Positions 32,480 through 43,549 of a DNA stretch of 64,000 bases are shown one piece after another (the stretch's first letter is position 1; the number at the start of each line of letters is the position of its first letter). The translations under genes were made by a program, and so were the position numbers. The notes beneath the pieces were generated by a model. The model was not told the origin of the DNA. It saw nothing but the letters and a program-made list of their open reading frames with translations, and searched no databases. The DNA is taken from the NCBI GenBank assembly GCA_039619475.1, contig CM077115.1, positions 63,432,864 to 63,496,863 on the forward strand, in the 5' to 3' direction. Origin of the DNA: Icerya purchasi (taxonomy: Eukaryota; Arthropoda; Insecta; Hemiptera; Monophlebidae).

Positions 32480-35400
32480 ATGCTGCATGTAATGAAAAAA
32501 TGTTAATATGTTTTTGCATTACGGAAAAGTATTGTGGAAGTTTTCAGAAATTTCTACGCAAGTTGAGTAAATTAAATTTATCGGTTCTGAAAATTTTTTG
32601 ATTACCATGAAATCAAAACTTACCATTTTGCAAAGAACGGAATAGTCAGTTGAAATTGACTCTTCTATAATAATTACGAGAGACCATCAGGGGATCCAAG
32701 ATGTTTCCCTACAACGATGTCTGAAAAATCCAGATTATGTACATGCACGTACGATGCGTGTTTGTGATATGAGGATAAGTAAAGTATGTTCTGTGTCAAT
32801 GGGTTGAATTTTAGACGCCCAAAAGAAAAAAAAAAAAGTTATGTTCTCATCGAGTAATATCAGACTGCTAGCAATTTTCAACGTGTTTTTTTATATTCAG
32901 TTTTTATGTTTAATTCTATATCCAAACATTAGACATTCCGGTGAAAAACTCAAAGAAGGATGTGGTCATGAAGGGTGAGAGCTTCCTGGTATATTGTTAC
33001 TGCACGCTATTTGATATGTTCAATCAATCAAGAAAGTATTTTAAAAAATTAATAAAATAAAGACACTAAAGGAGTGACGCCCATATCTACATTGGAACTA
33101 AGTCAAAAGAAAAAAAGTAAATAAATAAAGTGTTTCCATTATTATGTTAAAAATCTAAACGTAATATTTTATAACAAGAAATTCCTGGTATGGAATCCGT
33201 AACGCCATACATTTTGATTTATTAAATTTTGTAAAATACGACATAGTCCGCCGAAATCTACTTTTCCAAAAGAAATTAGAGAAGATAAGCATCCAGGATT
33301 CTGGGGAACTTATCTGGCCAGGATTTAAAGAACTGAGTATGATATATAAACATATATTATAAAATACAGAAATATGTATGATGGAAAACAAAAATATTTT
33401 TTTTTTGTTTTCCATTTTAAAACGCATCAGAACATATGAAACAATGCCCGATGTTTAGAGTAATTTCAATATTTAAGCGGATTATGAATCGACCTCGTTA
33501 ACCAATGCTATTAAAACCATTGTGGATTTTTAAATTGTTTCCCATTGTCTAGCGGTGCCTGGTAAAAGTAACATTCTCGTTAATTTTAATTCTAGGCTAT
33601 ATTGTTAACATCCTATCGGTCGGTTAATATTGTACTTGTGTGTATATATATACAAATATGAATTAACGAAGTATTTGAAAGTACAATAAGACAAGCGTAA
33701 CTGGTAACAATGTTTTAAATGCAGCCAATGCAAAGGCGTTTTGTCTGTAAGTTAGAACGCCGGCGAAATTATCAGAGCACTAAAAGGCTTTGTTATTGTT
33801 GCATTAACCTCGGCTTTCAAACTGTTATGGTACATTTGTCATATTTCATTTAGGCAAGTTCATATTCTGCGGAGCCCGGCCGCGTAGTCATTTTTCTTCT
33901 CCGTTTTATTTCATTAATTTTACAGAGAAATGATACCCCTCCCCCCACGGGTAGACCTTTATTCTTTTCGCTGACAGTCAGAAGCTAAAAATGTCGCCCA
34001 CTACGCTAAATGTTAATAAATATCATCTAGTCAGAATCTGAGTGCAGTTATTACCGATGAATCGCTTTACCGAATAAACGAGAGATATATTTAGCAGCGT
34101 TCCAGCTAATGAATAATAATGCGAATTGTTTACTAGCCAGCAATGCAGGGAAAATGTAATTAATTAGGACGATTTAATGTAATTAAATAAAAGTTTTTAT
34201 TAAAAATTAGGTGAAATTTTGAATTTTTTTTTTAGTACTTACCGGTACTATTGAATGGATTTAATATATTCATTTTAAAAATGAGCGACGAATGTTATTT
34301 TTAAAAATATCGTGGTCCGAAAACGTAAAGTAGAAGGTTCAGAGAATAAGAAAATTAAAACATGTAGGGACACTGTGAATTTCACTTTGGATTTTTTAAC
34401 ATACTAAGATCGTGGTTGAAAGGACAAAAATATTTTAAATTTTTCACTGAAAGTTTTCTTAACTGCGTTATGATCTCACATAATTTCAGAATATACTTTC
34501 TAGTTATTCAGTTCCTCGGGAATCTTCCGTTCACCTAAGATCGATTTGTTGGTATTTGTTGTTTCGCTAAATTACAGTCAGGTCGTTGAACTAAAGTTTT
34601 AATATGAACAAAACTATCCAAACTACGGATAATTGTGAAGTTTATTTTTCACATTTCGATGCAGTTTCGGTATTAAAGAACACTTTGGAGCAGACGATTG
34701 ATTCGGTAGTAGGCCTTAAACTATTTCACTAACTTAATTAGAAATCAAAATACTTACAAAAGTTACTCGTAGAGTTACACGAAATAACCGGTCAAATATT
34801 TGGATAGCCTTTGAACTCTAAAGAGTCCGAATAGCTGCTGACCGAATCAGAATGTGGCAAATATTTCGGTTCGCCTTGTACTAAGCGGATCAGAAAAAAA
34901 TTAGCAAAACCGCGTTTTGTAATTAGAAAATTCGAGTGTCCGAAAACTTGGACTAATTTCAGTAGGGTCATTTCACCTATTTACGACATACGGCCAGTCG
35001 CTGCTATGATCCCGATAATAAGTGTTGTCGACGCTGTTTTACACGGCAGTTCGGTTAAAGCCGCAATACACATTATCCGACTAAATCGGACAGTTCGTGA
35101 TAAATGGCGTTGTGTTTTTAGTCGGGTTGCCGAATCGGTAAAATTGTCGGATCAAATCGGACAGTTAGAAAATATGGTCATAAAGAGTAGTATTTCGGGG
35201 ATCATTTATTCGTAACTTTTTTTTGTCCGTGTATTTTTGTCGCTAAAGTGAACATAATAAAAATTTGGAAATAATGATTGATCATTGCCAAATTAATTAT
35301 TTGCAAACAGCCATGAAGCGTGTTGCATTCATTTTCATCTGGCTATATTATGTACATATGTACGAGTAGATATAATGTATGATCAATAACAAAACACGTT

Positions 35401-35795
35401 TTTTACTTACTAGTATATGCGCGCCGGTAAAATCGTTTTGTTAGACTTTTTTTTTAATTTCTCCCGAATCGATTATAATCGGATAAAAATTTAGTAAAGA
35501 AGAAAATTTACGTGTGAAATAAATTAAAGAAAAAATAAATAAATTTACAACAGTAGTACGCATACTAAGAGTTACATTAAACACAGCGCGCAAAGGGAAC
35601 TAATTTTCCGCGATAATACCTGGCTATAAGAACAAAGGCAACTAAACGGGTAACATTAAACACGGTTCATATTTTGCTAATGAAAAGGTAAAGTTTTTGA
35701 TTTACTAATTCAAATTTACTTTTGCGATTTTAGTTCATTCAGTTACATGTTGCAGTTTAGTTTGTAGTTCGAAAAGAAACTGGTTTAAATTATTC
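32480..35795. other. Unassigned AT-rich DNA
   Basis: 3.3 kb without a supported gene or element. A minor feature is the repeated phrase AATCGGACAGTT at about 35083 and 35155. Short ORFs (33155-33427 minus, 35006-35215 plus) have no motif. Confidence 0.45.
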
Positions 35796-35801
35796 ATTAA
35801 A

Positions 35802-36625
35802 TACTCACGAGGAAAATACACGAGTTGTCAGACGCCGATTTTGATGAAATTTGGATATGTTGTAGAGTATAAAAAAATATTTTATCAGCCCATATGCAGT
35901 TTCAAGGGGTGAAAACCACCCCTAAAGTTCACCCCCAAAATTCGTTTTTCCTAAATATCTCGTCTTCAACTCGATATTTTTTTATGAAACAAAATGGAAA
36001 TTATTTCTCGTGCAAAGGACAAGTAATCCACAGTGATTTAAGCAGTGGGGTTGCATTTCCTATTTTCTAGGGGGTGAAAACACCTTTTTTTTTGTCATAA
36101 TTATGGAATAAAAAATTATAAAATAACATAAAAAAATAATAAAACTTTTTTTAACACACACAATTAAAAAATAAAGTTGACGTGTTTCGGCGTTTTCATG
36201 AATTTCACCCTTAAAGGGGGTAAAGCACCTCTTACAAGAAATATCAATAAATACATGTATCACGTAATCCAATTTCGTAAATAATTTATATGTAAGGGTT
36301 TTTGAGGTCGCTGATTACGAATCCGTCATCAGATTTTCTTACTTCAAAATGGAGGATCCAATATGGCGGGCAAAAAAGTCAAAAAAGCGTTAATTTTAAT
36401 GACAAATTGTATACGAGGATTTTTAAGGTCGCTGATTACAAATCTGTTATCAATTTTTGAAAATTCAAATTATCCTGTGCTTTATAACCATACAGCCCCA
36501 AACCCCTAAAACCCAAACAGGCATTTAGCCTGTGTTTTTTTAAACCGACATACCCCAAACTCCTAAATCTCAGAGAAGCCAGAGGGCTGTGCGCTATAAC
36601 CATACAGCTTCAAACCTCTAAACAT
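35802..36625. repeat. Left inverted arm with subterminal repeats
   Basis: The outer 665 bp pairs with 38018-38683. From about 36475 to 36620 it has three imperfect units of the form CTTTATAACCATACAGCCCC...AAACCCCTAAAACCC...CAGGC. The last unit abuts the start of the interior open frame. Confidence 0.8.
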
Positions 36626-36961
36626 CAGACACATACTTTTGCGGATGCCGTCTTGCTCTTAAACGAAGATGTTAATTTACACGATAGAAACAACATTATT
36701 AAAATGCAATCACTTACACATAACCAACTATCAAGTCCTAGATTCAAAAATTCATTCTTATGTGCTTGGTATGCAGCAGGTTACATCAACAAACGGCCAG
36801 AGGAAGGACCGAACTCAAAAGAATTTTGTTTTAACTCTGATAACGTGAAGTGCGATATCTGTTACAAACGAGCTATTATAACGTGCTTGTGGTGCAAAAA
36901 CACATTATGCTTAACCCACTTCTTTCATGATTATCATTACTACAAATCGTATAATAAGTAA
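36623..36961 (+). pseudogene. Cysteine-rich C-terminal protein fragment, family unknown
   Basis: The frame is open from before 36623 with no ATG; the first start-like codon is TTG at 36653. It encodes about 112 residues ending in TAA. Residues such as NIIKMQSLTHNQLSSPRFKN and FLCAWYAAGYINKRPEE precede a zinc-binding-like block: CDIC, then CLWC, then CLTHFFHDYHY. This gives C-x2-C-(~9)-C-x2-C-x4-C-x2-H. I have the impression of similar C-terminal segments in repeated arthropod proteins but cannot name the family. It lies between the inverted arms, so it is most simply the last exon or remnant of the element's own transposase. A CAG at 36626-36628 could be a splice acceptor. Confidence 0.55.
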
Positions 36962-37042
36962 TTTTATTATAATGAGTGATACAATTTATATAATAATAAA
37001 TACACATTATACAAACAATTAAATCAGATGCATTATTAAGTT

Positions 37043-37237
37043 GTGGTGTATTTATATAAATCTACGAAAACAATTAATACAGTTAAATACGTGATAACAT
37101 TTAATGATGTGTTGATTTATAAAAATGTTGATAATTATATTTCAGATTCTAGTAGTAAATGTTTTGATTTACTCATTGAATGTAATTCTCCTAACGTATT
37201 AAAATTTATTCCAAAGAACAATTTGTTGTATTACTAA
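37043..37237 (+). other. Short ORF inside the long-armed element, unrecognised
   Basis: This is 64 residues, AT-rich (Asn/Lys/Tyr/Ile) and without a known motif. It follows the cysteine-rich fragment by 80 bp. It may be chance or 3' sequence of the lost transposase. A TAAA run lies at 37310-37330 and a G-run at 37527-37538. Confidence 0.25.
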
Positions 37238-37789
37238 TTAACCTTGGCTACTTATTAATTTATTTTTGTTATTATTTACGTAAGAATAGAATGATTATTG
37301 TTAATAAATAGATAAATAAATAAATAAATACATAAGTTGAACTGTACCAGTAATTTTTTAAATAAGTTAATTATAAGACCGGTTTTCCAGTATACCACAA
37401 TGAATAGACCTTTCATCTGTCTGCAGTTTAGGAGTTGTGCGGTTTTAATCATAGGCAATCGCCCTGTCTGATGTTTAAAGGTTTGAGGCTGTATGCAGGC
37501 CCGTGCCCAGACTTGTGGAAGGGGGCGGGGGGGGGGGGTTGAAATTTTTTTTCGCATATTTATTTTATAAATAAAAATACATTTTTCACTAACATTCATG
37601 CTATTAATAATTTCCATCATTATGATTTATATATTAATAATTTAAATAAACGAATTACCCCATATAAACATTAATAAAAATTACATATGTTATTGATTAT
37701 ACTCGTAACAAAAAATTTTGCATAAAATATTAATGAAGTACCTAAGCTATTTCAGTTCTCATGGGGGGTTTTAATCCCCAAAACCCACC

Positions 37790-38683
37790 CCGTGGACACG
37801 GCCTTGGCTGTATGGTTATAACGCACAGGTCTCTGGCCAGTCTGGAGTTTAGGAGTTTGGGGTTTACCGGTCAAGAAACACAGGCCTCTGGCATGACTGG
37901 GGTTAGAAATTTAGGGTTGGTTGATTTAGAAAAATACAGGCTACATGCCTGTCTGGGTTTTAGGGGTTTGGGGCTGTATGGTTATAAAGCACAGGATAAT
38001 TTGAATTTTCAAAAATTGATAACAGATTTGTAATCAGCGACCTTAAAAATCCTCGTATACAATTTGTCATTAAAATTAACGCTTTTTTGACTTTTTTGCC
38101 CGCCATATTGGATCCTCCATTTTGAAGTAAGAAAATCTGATGACGGATTCGTAATCAGCGACCTCAAAAACCCTTACATATAAATTATTTACGAAATTGG
38201 ATTACGTGATACATGTATTTATTGATATTTCTTGTAAGAGGTGCTTTACCCCCTTTAAGGGTGAAATTCATGAAAACGCCGAAACACGTCAACTTTATTT
38301 TTTAATTGTGTGTGTTAAAAAAAGTTTTATTATTTTTTTATGTTATTTTATAATTTTTTATTCCATAATTATGACAAAAAAAAAGGTGTTTTCACCCCCT
38401 AGAAAATAGGAGATGCAACCCCACTGCTTAAATCACTGTGGATTACTTGTCCTTTGCGCGAGAAATAATTTCCATTTTGTTTCATAAAAAAATATCGAGT
38501 TGAAGACGAGATATTTAGGGAAAACGAATTTTGGGGGTGAACTTTAGGGGTGGTTTTCACCCCTTGAAACTGCATATGGGCCGATAAAAAAAAACACGAG
38601 TCTAATATTTTTTTATACTCTGCGACATATCCAAATTTCATCAAAATCGGCGTCTGACAACTCGTGTACTTTCCTTGTCAGTA
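37790..38683. repeat. Right inverted arm with subterminal repeats
   Basis: About four imperfect ~60-bp units occupy 37795-38010. Each has TGTATGGTTATAA.GCACAGG, a CTCTGGC..GTCTGGGGTT block and TTTAGGGGTTTGGGG. One more isolated unit lies at 37440-37495, inside the interior. The outer 665 bp mirrors the left arm. Confidence 0.8.
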
Positions 38684-38728
38684 AAAGTTTAAACTCTCGA
38701 AAGACTAAAATATACATATACATAAATA

Positions 38729-39434
38729 CCGTATTATTTCGAATTTAAGACGCACATTTTTTTATTGGATTAACGGACAAAAATAATGGGTGCGCCTTAA
38801 ATTCGAGATACAATGTAAATTACCTCTTCCCTGCCTTGTTACGACCAATGGAAAATGTGATTTATTAGTAATCCCTGAGGTATGACAAGCCAGTTACAGC
38901 CCCACTTGATGTCGGTGTTAATAGACCCTTTAAAGATCGTATTCGCGCACAATACAAATCAGTGGTTGACTGAAACTGACCATCCCCTTGCACCAACCGG
39001 CAAAATTAAACGAACTTCGGCAGCTACCATCGAGAATGAATTTCGAAAGCTTGGAAAGATTTGCCAGCGGATATCATCGTTAAATCTTTTTTGAAGTCTT
39101 CTCGCTATGGATGGCTCGGAAGACGATGTTCTTTGGAATCACAGTGACGTCGGCAACGAATCCGATGGAACGTCCGACGATGATTCAACAACGTAATTAG
39201 AATGTTATCAAAATAGACTACTTTATTTAGAAAAAAATACTGTTTACGGTGTCAGGTATTTAATGTTAATTAAATTACGTTTACGTTATTTCTATCTTGG
39301 GTATTTTTATTTCTTCCAAATACCCTTTTCCTAAATGTCTAGTAATTACGGTGCGTCTTAAATTAGATGTTTTTATTTTTTTCCAAAAATCGTTTCCTAA
39401 AACATGGTTGCGTCATAAATTCGAAGTAATACGG
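38729..39434 (+). mobile_element. Deleted pogo/Tigger-like transposon
   Basis: CCGTATTATTTCGAATTTAA at 38729 and its inverse ending at 39434 (TTCGAAGTAATACGG) form terminal repeats of about 27 bp. TA lies at both flanks (38727-38728, 39435-39436). Length is 706 bp. The interior keeps only the end of a transposase (see next entry). The first TIR motif recurs internally in inverted form at 38786-38808 (GGGTGCGCCTTAAATTCGAG). Confidence 0.85.
38882..39196 (+). pseudogene. Pogo/Tigger-type transposase C-terminal remnant
   Basis: TSQLQPHLMSVLIDPLKIVF resembles the TS.LQPLDV..N.PFK strand at the end of a pogo/Tigger DDE domain. Next come HNTNQWLTETDHPLAPTGKI and KRTSAATIENEFRKLGKICQ, which match the segment after the DDE domain. 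A stop at 39092-39094 and a frame change precede AMDGSEDDVLWNHSDVGNES and a TAA at 39194-39196, an acidic tail common in this group. Only the tail survives; the DNA-binding and most catalytic parts are deleted. Confidence 0.75.
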
Positions 39435-39533
39435 TATATACATATATATATGTAAACTCAGCCATTTTGTGACCCCTCTTGCTTACACTTCTGTCCCTTT
39501 CTCTTCTATATTTTGTATAAAACGATCAAAATA

Positions 39534-39659
39534 TACAACATAATTCTAAATCGGTCCTGAACATAATAACATAATCACAAAAATCCTATAAAATATAACA
39601 AACGTTACATAAAATTAGGACATTTTTTCTAATAGGGGTAGCCTAAGAATTACGTTGTA
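39534..39659. mobile_element. 126-bp MITE, copy 1
   Basis: It starts TACAACATAATTCTAAATCG and ends AAGAATTACGTTGTA. The ends are inverse complements over about 15 bp with one mismatch. The same sequence recurs at 40646-41157, interrupted there by a SINE. No coding content. Confidence 0.75.
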
Positions 39660-39661
39660 AT

Positions 39662-39685
39662 TAATATATATATATATATATATAT
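39662..39685. repeat. (TA)n microsatellite
   Basis: About 11 TA units run between the MITE and the left end of the mariner remnant. Confidence 0.9.
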
Positions 39686-40645
39686 GAGGCTCGTTCAAAA
39701 AGTAAGGGTCCTTACTTTTTATTTTCGAAACTAATGAAGCTATGAAAAAAAGGACATCAGCAATAAATTCAGCATAATTTTATTTAATTTTTCACGTATT
39801 CACCTTTTAAATTTAAGCACTTGTCGAGTCAAGAAATTAACATATAAATACCTTCCTCGTAAAAACTTGCCGCCAAATTTTGTAACCAAGTAACAACGAA
39901 ATTTTTCAACTTCTCGTCGGTCTCGAATTTTTTTCCTGCGATACCTCTTTTAAGCTTTGGAAATAAATGATAATCGTTAGGTGCTAGATCCGGACTGTGG
40001 GTTTGGTGAGGCAAGGTATTCCAGTCAAACTGAGCGATGAGGTCACAGGTTTCCCAAACAGTGTGAGGATGAGCGTTGTCATTGAGTAACTCGATGCCTT
40101 GGGTCAATCTTCCACGTCTTTTGTTTTGGATTGCTCGACAAAGGTTGGTTAATATCTGACGATACCTTTCTCTATTGACAGTGGTTCCGGGTTTCATGAA
40201 TTCAACCAAAATAACATCTTCGGAATCCCGAAAGATCGTTGCCATAAGTTTCTTCCGAGTCTGTGTTTGTTTTGTCTTCACAACATCGGGCGAATTGGTG
40301 TGTTTCCGTTGCATGCTCATTCTTTTTGTTTCTAGTGTGCCGTGAATGACCCAGGTTTCATCACTTGTAACGATTTTGTCGAGAAATTCGTTGCCTTCTT
40401 CATGAAAACGTTGCAAAATTTCGAGAGAACCGCCCATTCGTTGTACTTTATGCTCCTCCGTGATCAGTTTTGGAACCGATCTTGCATAGAGTTTCCTAAA
40501 ATTTAATCTCTTCTATGCACGATGAAATGCATGGTATCTCGTGACACAATCGGAAACTGGTCAAAAAGATCGGAGATGGTTTGGCGTCGATCGGATCGCA
40601 GAATTTCTTCAATTTTTCGCACCAGTTCGTTTGAGATTACGGAAT
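39686..40645 (-). mobile_element. Mariner transposon, different family, 5' truncated
   Basis: The 3' end begins GAGGCTCGTTCAAAAAGTAA at 39686. The transposase reads on the minus strand up to about 40645, where MITE copy 2 begins, so the transposase start and the other terminal repeat are missing. The family differs from the two copies at 17 and 50 kb. Confidence 0.8.
39829..40643 (-). pseudogene. Mariner transposase, partial
   Basis: From 40643 down the frame gives NSVISNELVRKIEEILRSDR and QTISDLFDQFPIVSRDTMHF (second helix-turn-helix). After a break near 40507 it gives ITEEHKVQRMGGSLEILQRF, then an open frame to the stop at 39829. The catalytic motifs are IVTSDETW, LNDNAHPH and SPDLAPNDYHLF, with 34 residues between the second and third Asp (DD34D). 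The first helix-turn-helix is gone. All three acids remain, but the protein cannot be complete. Confidence 0.88.
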
Positions 40646-41157
40646 TACAACGTAATTCTAAATCGGTCCATATAAATATAATAACAGTCGTCGCGATAGC
40701 CTAGTTGCTAGAGCGCTTGACTTCCGATATGGCGGTCACGGGTTCGATCCCGAGCGACGACAAACTTATTACAAGAATTAAATAAATAAATAAATAATCG
40801 CTAATAATCACGTGGCAGGCAATGGCAAACCACCACGTTCAACATCATATGCGCGCTAGGTCAGTACACAGCAGACACACACGAGACTGCACTAGTGGTG
40901 CGATAACAAGCGGCTACTATCAGTTCCGAATGTAGTCTTGCGTGTGTACACCTGCGTTGCATATAACAATTGCTATGAGCGCTACCTATTCTGTACAACT
41001 AGAATGAACGAATAGGTAGTCACGACGCTCGAATTCGAGCAATACGACTGTTACACATAATCACAAGAATCCTATAAAATATAACAAACGTTGTAACATA
41101 AAATTGGCATATATTTTTCTGGGCGGGGGGAGGGGGTAGCCTGAGAATTACGTTCTA
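40646..41157. mobile_element. MITE copy 2, interrupted by a SINE
   Basis: It starts TACAACGTAATTCTAAATCG and ends AGAATTACGTTCTA. Removing the SINE (about 40687-41054) leaves about 144 bp that aligns with 39534-39659, including AATCACAARAATCCTATAAA and ATATAACAAACGTT. Confidence 0.75.
40687..41054 (+). mobile_element. tRNA-derived SINE, copy 1
   Basis: The head 40687-40761 is tRNA-like. Acceptor halves GTCGTCG and CGACGAC pair perfectly. The A box TAGCCTAGTTG is at 40697-40707 and the B box GGTTCGATCCC at 40741-40751; both fit the RNA polymerase III consensus. The anticodon loop seems to read TTCCGAT (Arg CCG-like), though the anticodon stem is poor. The body contains AAATAAATAAATAAATAATC, GGCAATGGCAAACCACCACG and GTAGTCTTGCGTGTGTACAC, all shared with 49157-49540. 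There is no CCA. It is inserted in MITE copy 2. Confidence 0.88.
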
Positions 41158-41159
41158 TT

Positions 41160-42945
41160 TAATATCATATATACCACATATACGTAAATCGGTCGCTTTC
41201 ACCTTCTGCGGCGTTACACGAGTGATGAAAAAGGGGAATGAAAAAGTAAGGAGTAAGTCCTCTTACACTGACATAACAAACCCGTTGAAAATATTGAATC
41301 GTCTTTTATACGTCTTGTTAAATATCCGCACCAGGTTCAAAAGTACATTATAAATAATTTAAGAATAAGTTGGTGTACAGTAACGGAAGGCACCCGCAAT
41401 CGGTACTGTGAGACCCTAAATCACAAATTCGTAAAGTCGATCGAACTGGATCCAAAATCCAGCTACAGGCCATAATCGAGGAATGAGAAGCGAATAACCT
41501 TTGATATATTGCATTAATTACAGTATAAGTCACCTGGTTGTTAGTTTTAGAAATCGTAATCATGTAATCTACGAACTGTGCATGATGTTATATACGAAAA
41601 TCGTTAGTTGCTTATGTGAGCTACCCTGTAAAATTTACGACCAGTTATTTTGGATATAACTCTTGATGAATTATGATCTGCAAATTTCGTGGTCTTGTGT
41701 TTTTTTTTTTAATTATACGAATAAAAAGAGAGAGTCATTGTCTTCATGTGATACCAGGGAGGATGGAATTAATCATAAGAATAAAGGTAATAAACAACAA
41801 GTTGCTGTTATCATTACGTAGGGTTTTGTTTTGACTTTCGATAGTAGATTCGATGTCTCTACAATACATATGAAAATAAACTGCCAGCAGTAAAATGTTT
41901 AAAAAAAAAAGAAAAGTAATATTATAATAATTCTTTATTATCTTTAACCCTTGAGCAAATAAATGGGATAAAAAACAAAAAAACATTCTTTGAAGGATAT
42001 TATTTAGAAAATAAAAGCATATCATTTATTGCTTAGTTTCAAATTAAAATAACCATATTCATGGTGGTAACGAAGGACTAGTTCGCGAATTATATATTTT
42101 TGTTTTATTTCTTTTATCACATCCTGCGAATCAAATAATTTGTCGATGAGACCAAATTGGATAGTGTTTAAGAGTTCCTACTTATAGTGCTATAAAATGC
42201 TTGTTGCATCAAAATTTGAAATATATTTTTCGTTAATTTAATAGAAACTGTAATTTTAATAATTATTAATCCAGAAAAGTATGTCATGAATGTTATAATT
42301 AGAAATTTCGTAATTTTAAATTGGTTTTGATACTTCCGGGCAGCGAAAATTACAGGTAATTTATAAACTTATTGCACGTAACTGTATGTACGTTTGTTCT
42401 AATGTATGCAACTTTAGCCAAATAGCGGTGTATTTTTACCATTTGTTCGCGAAATCTTCCGTGTATTTGTGTCATTTTTGAGCACTCTGCGCGTTTGGAT
42501 TTTCGACTTTAAATAAATTCCCATGATATAAAACGAAAGCTATTACTAGCATAAATAATTTTCATCAGAATACAGTGAAAATATGAACACCCAAAATTTT
42601 AAAATTATACAGGCGATAAATGCGGGTGACACAAATTTTTATTCGTGATACCATACAGAACTGTAGATTCGAATGAAGATAACGAATTTGGAACTCCTAA
42701 AGTGCAATTTATAAATTCATTACTGACGGATTTTAAATATTACTCCTAAACCAATTAGCAACTTTATATCGTACAAATATTAACAAAAGTTCAGAAAGAT
42801 CTGACCGTATTAGCACTAGAAAAATTTACACTAAAAATTGTGAAATAAAATGGTTTTTGTCGCGATACGGAATTTAATTGAAAATTCAAAAAATGATGAA
42901 CATATAATCAGTAAGTAAGCGCTGGTATTTATAGAAATAGAGTTT
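41160..42945. other. Unassigned AT-rich DNA
   Basis: No gene or element recognised. ORFs at 41348-41563 and 41744-42025 on the minus strand have no motif; the second is merely hydrophobic from T-rich codons. Confidence 0.45.
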
Positions 42946-42954
42946 TATTGAATA

Positions 42955-43545
42955 AAGTTGAATACTTAACATATCTTGGAATTAATATCAACTCCAACTG
43001 GGATCTGTCAATTGTAATAAAAGGTCGAACTGAGTAGGCAGGAGACGCTTTTATACGGTTAAGGATGGTTTTATGTAACCGTAATTTAATGCCAAAGCTG
43101 AAATTAGGGATGATTCGCTAATATGTATTTACTGTTTTGCTGTATGAGAATCGAGGCATGGATGGACGATCGGAGAAGCGGTGGCTGAACGCATGGATGT
43201 ATTTCAGGTGTAGGCACATCCCATGGGCAGATAAAATAACAAACACGGTCTTTTTTTGTACAATAAGGAAACAACTGGAGATCCTCATAACAATGAAACG
43301 GCGTAAACTAAAATACTCGGGATATTGTGCGACATCCACGAAAATATAAAATATTACGTATAATGCTCCACGGTAAAATAAGAAGCAAAAGAGGACCCGG
43401 TAGAAGGCGAATATTATGGATAGACAATTTAAAACGCTGGTACGGAAAATGAACAATGGAACTTTTCTGAAATTTTATCAAAAGCGGCTGAACATTCAGG
43501 GTACGATATGATAAAGAGAAAAAAAGTACCGATTTCAAAGTTTAC
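42955..43545 (+). mobile_element. RTE-like LINE C-terminal fragment
   Basis: The reading is VEYLTYLGININSNWDLSIV (KYLG block), AFIRLRMVLCNRNLMPKLKL, YVFTVLLYE (LLYG block), EKRWLNAWMYFRCRHIPWAD and KITNTVFF. It then has RKLKYSGYC and, after a shift, RSKRGPGRRRILWIDNLKRW. These are the thumb and C-terminal blocks of RTE-like polyproteins in the right order. Three or more shifts or stops. The catalytic part is missing. Confidence 0.75.
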
Positions 43546-43549
43546 TTTA

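Larger units (their letters stand above)
35802..38683. mobile_element. Long-armed palindromic DNA element, ~2.9 kb
   Basis: The outer edges TACTCACGAGGAAAATACAC (35802) and its mate ending at 38683 start inverted arms that run inward for about 665 bp at very high identity, and further at lower identity. The 213 bp at 36060-36272 and 38197-38409 translate identically for 70 residues on opposite strands, showing near-perfect arms. Inside each arm sits a cluster of degenerate ~60-bp subterminal repeats. The interior (about 36625-37790) keeps a cysteine-rich ORF fragment. The overall plan is that of a cut-and-paste DNA transposon with long inverted repeats and a deleted transposase. The superfamily is not identified, and the flanks do not show a clear target duplication (AAA on both sides at most). 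Confidence 0.8.

Noticed and set aside
36060..36272. 70-residue ORF present on both arms of the long-armed element
   Set aside because: It is duplicated because the arms are mirror copies. It begins and ends inside non-coding arm sequence and has no motif.
40687..40761. Functional tRNA gene
   Set aside because: Although the acceptor stem and A/B boxes are good, it is the head of a SINE found twice with the same body, and the anticodon stem is poor.
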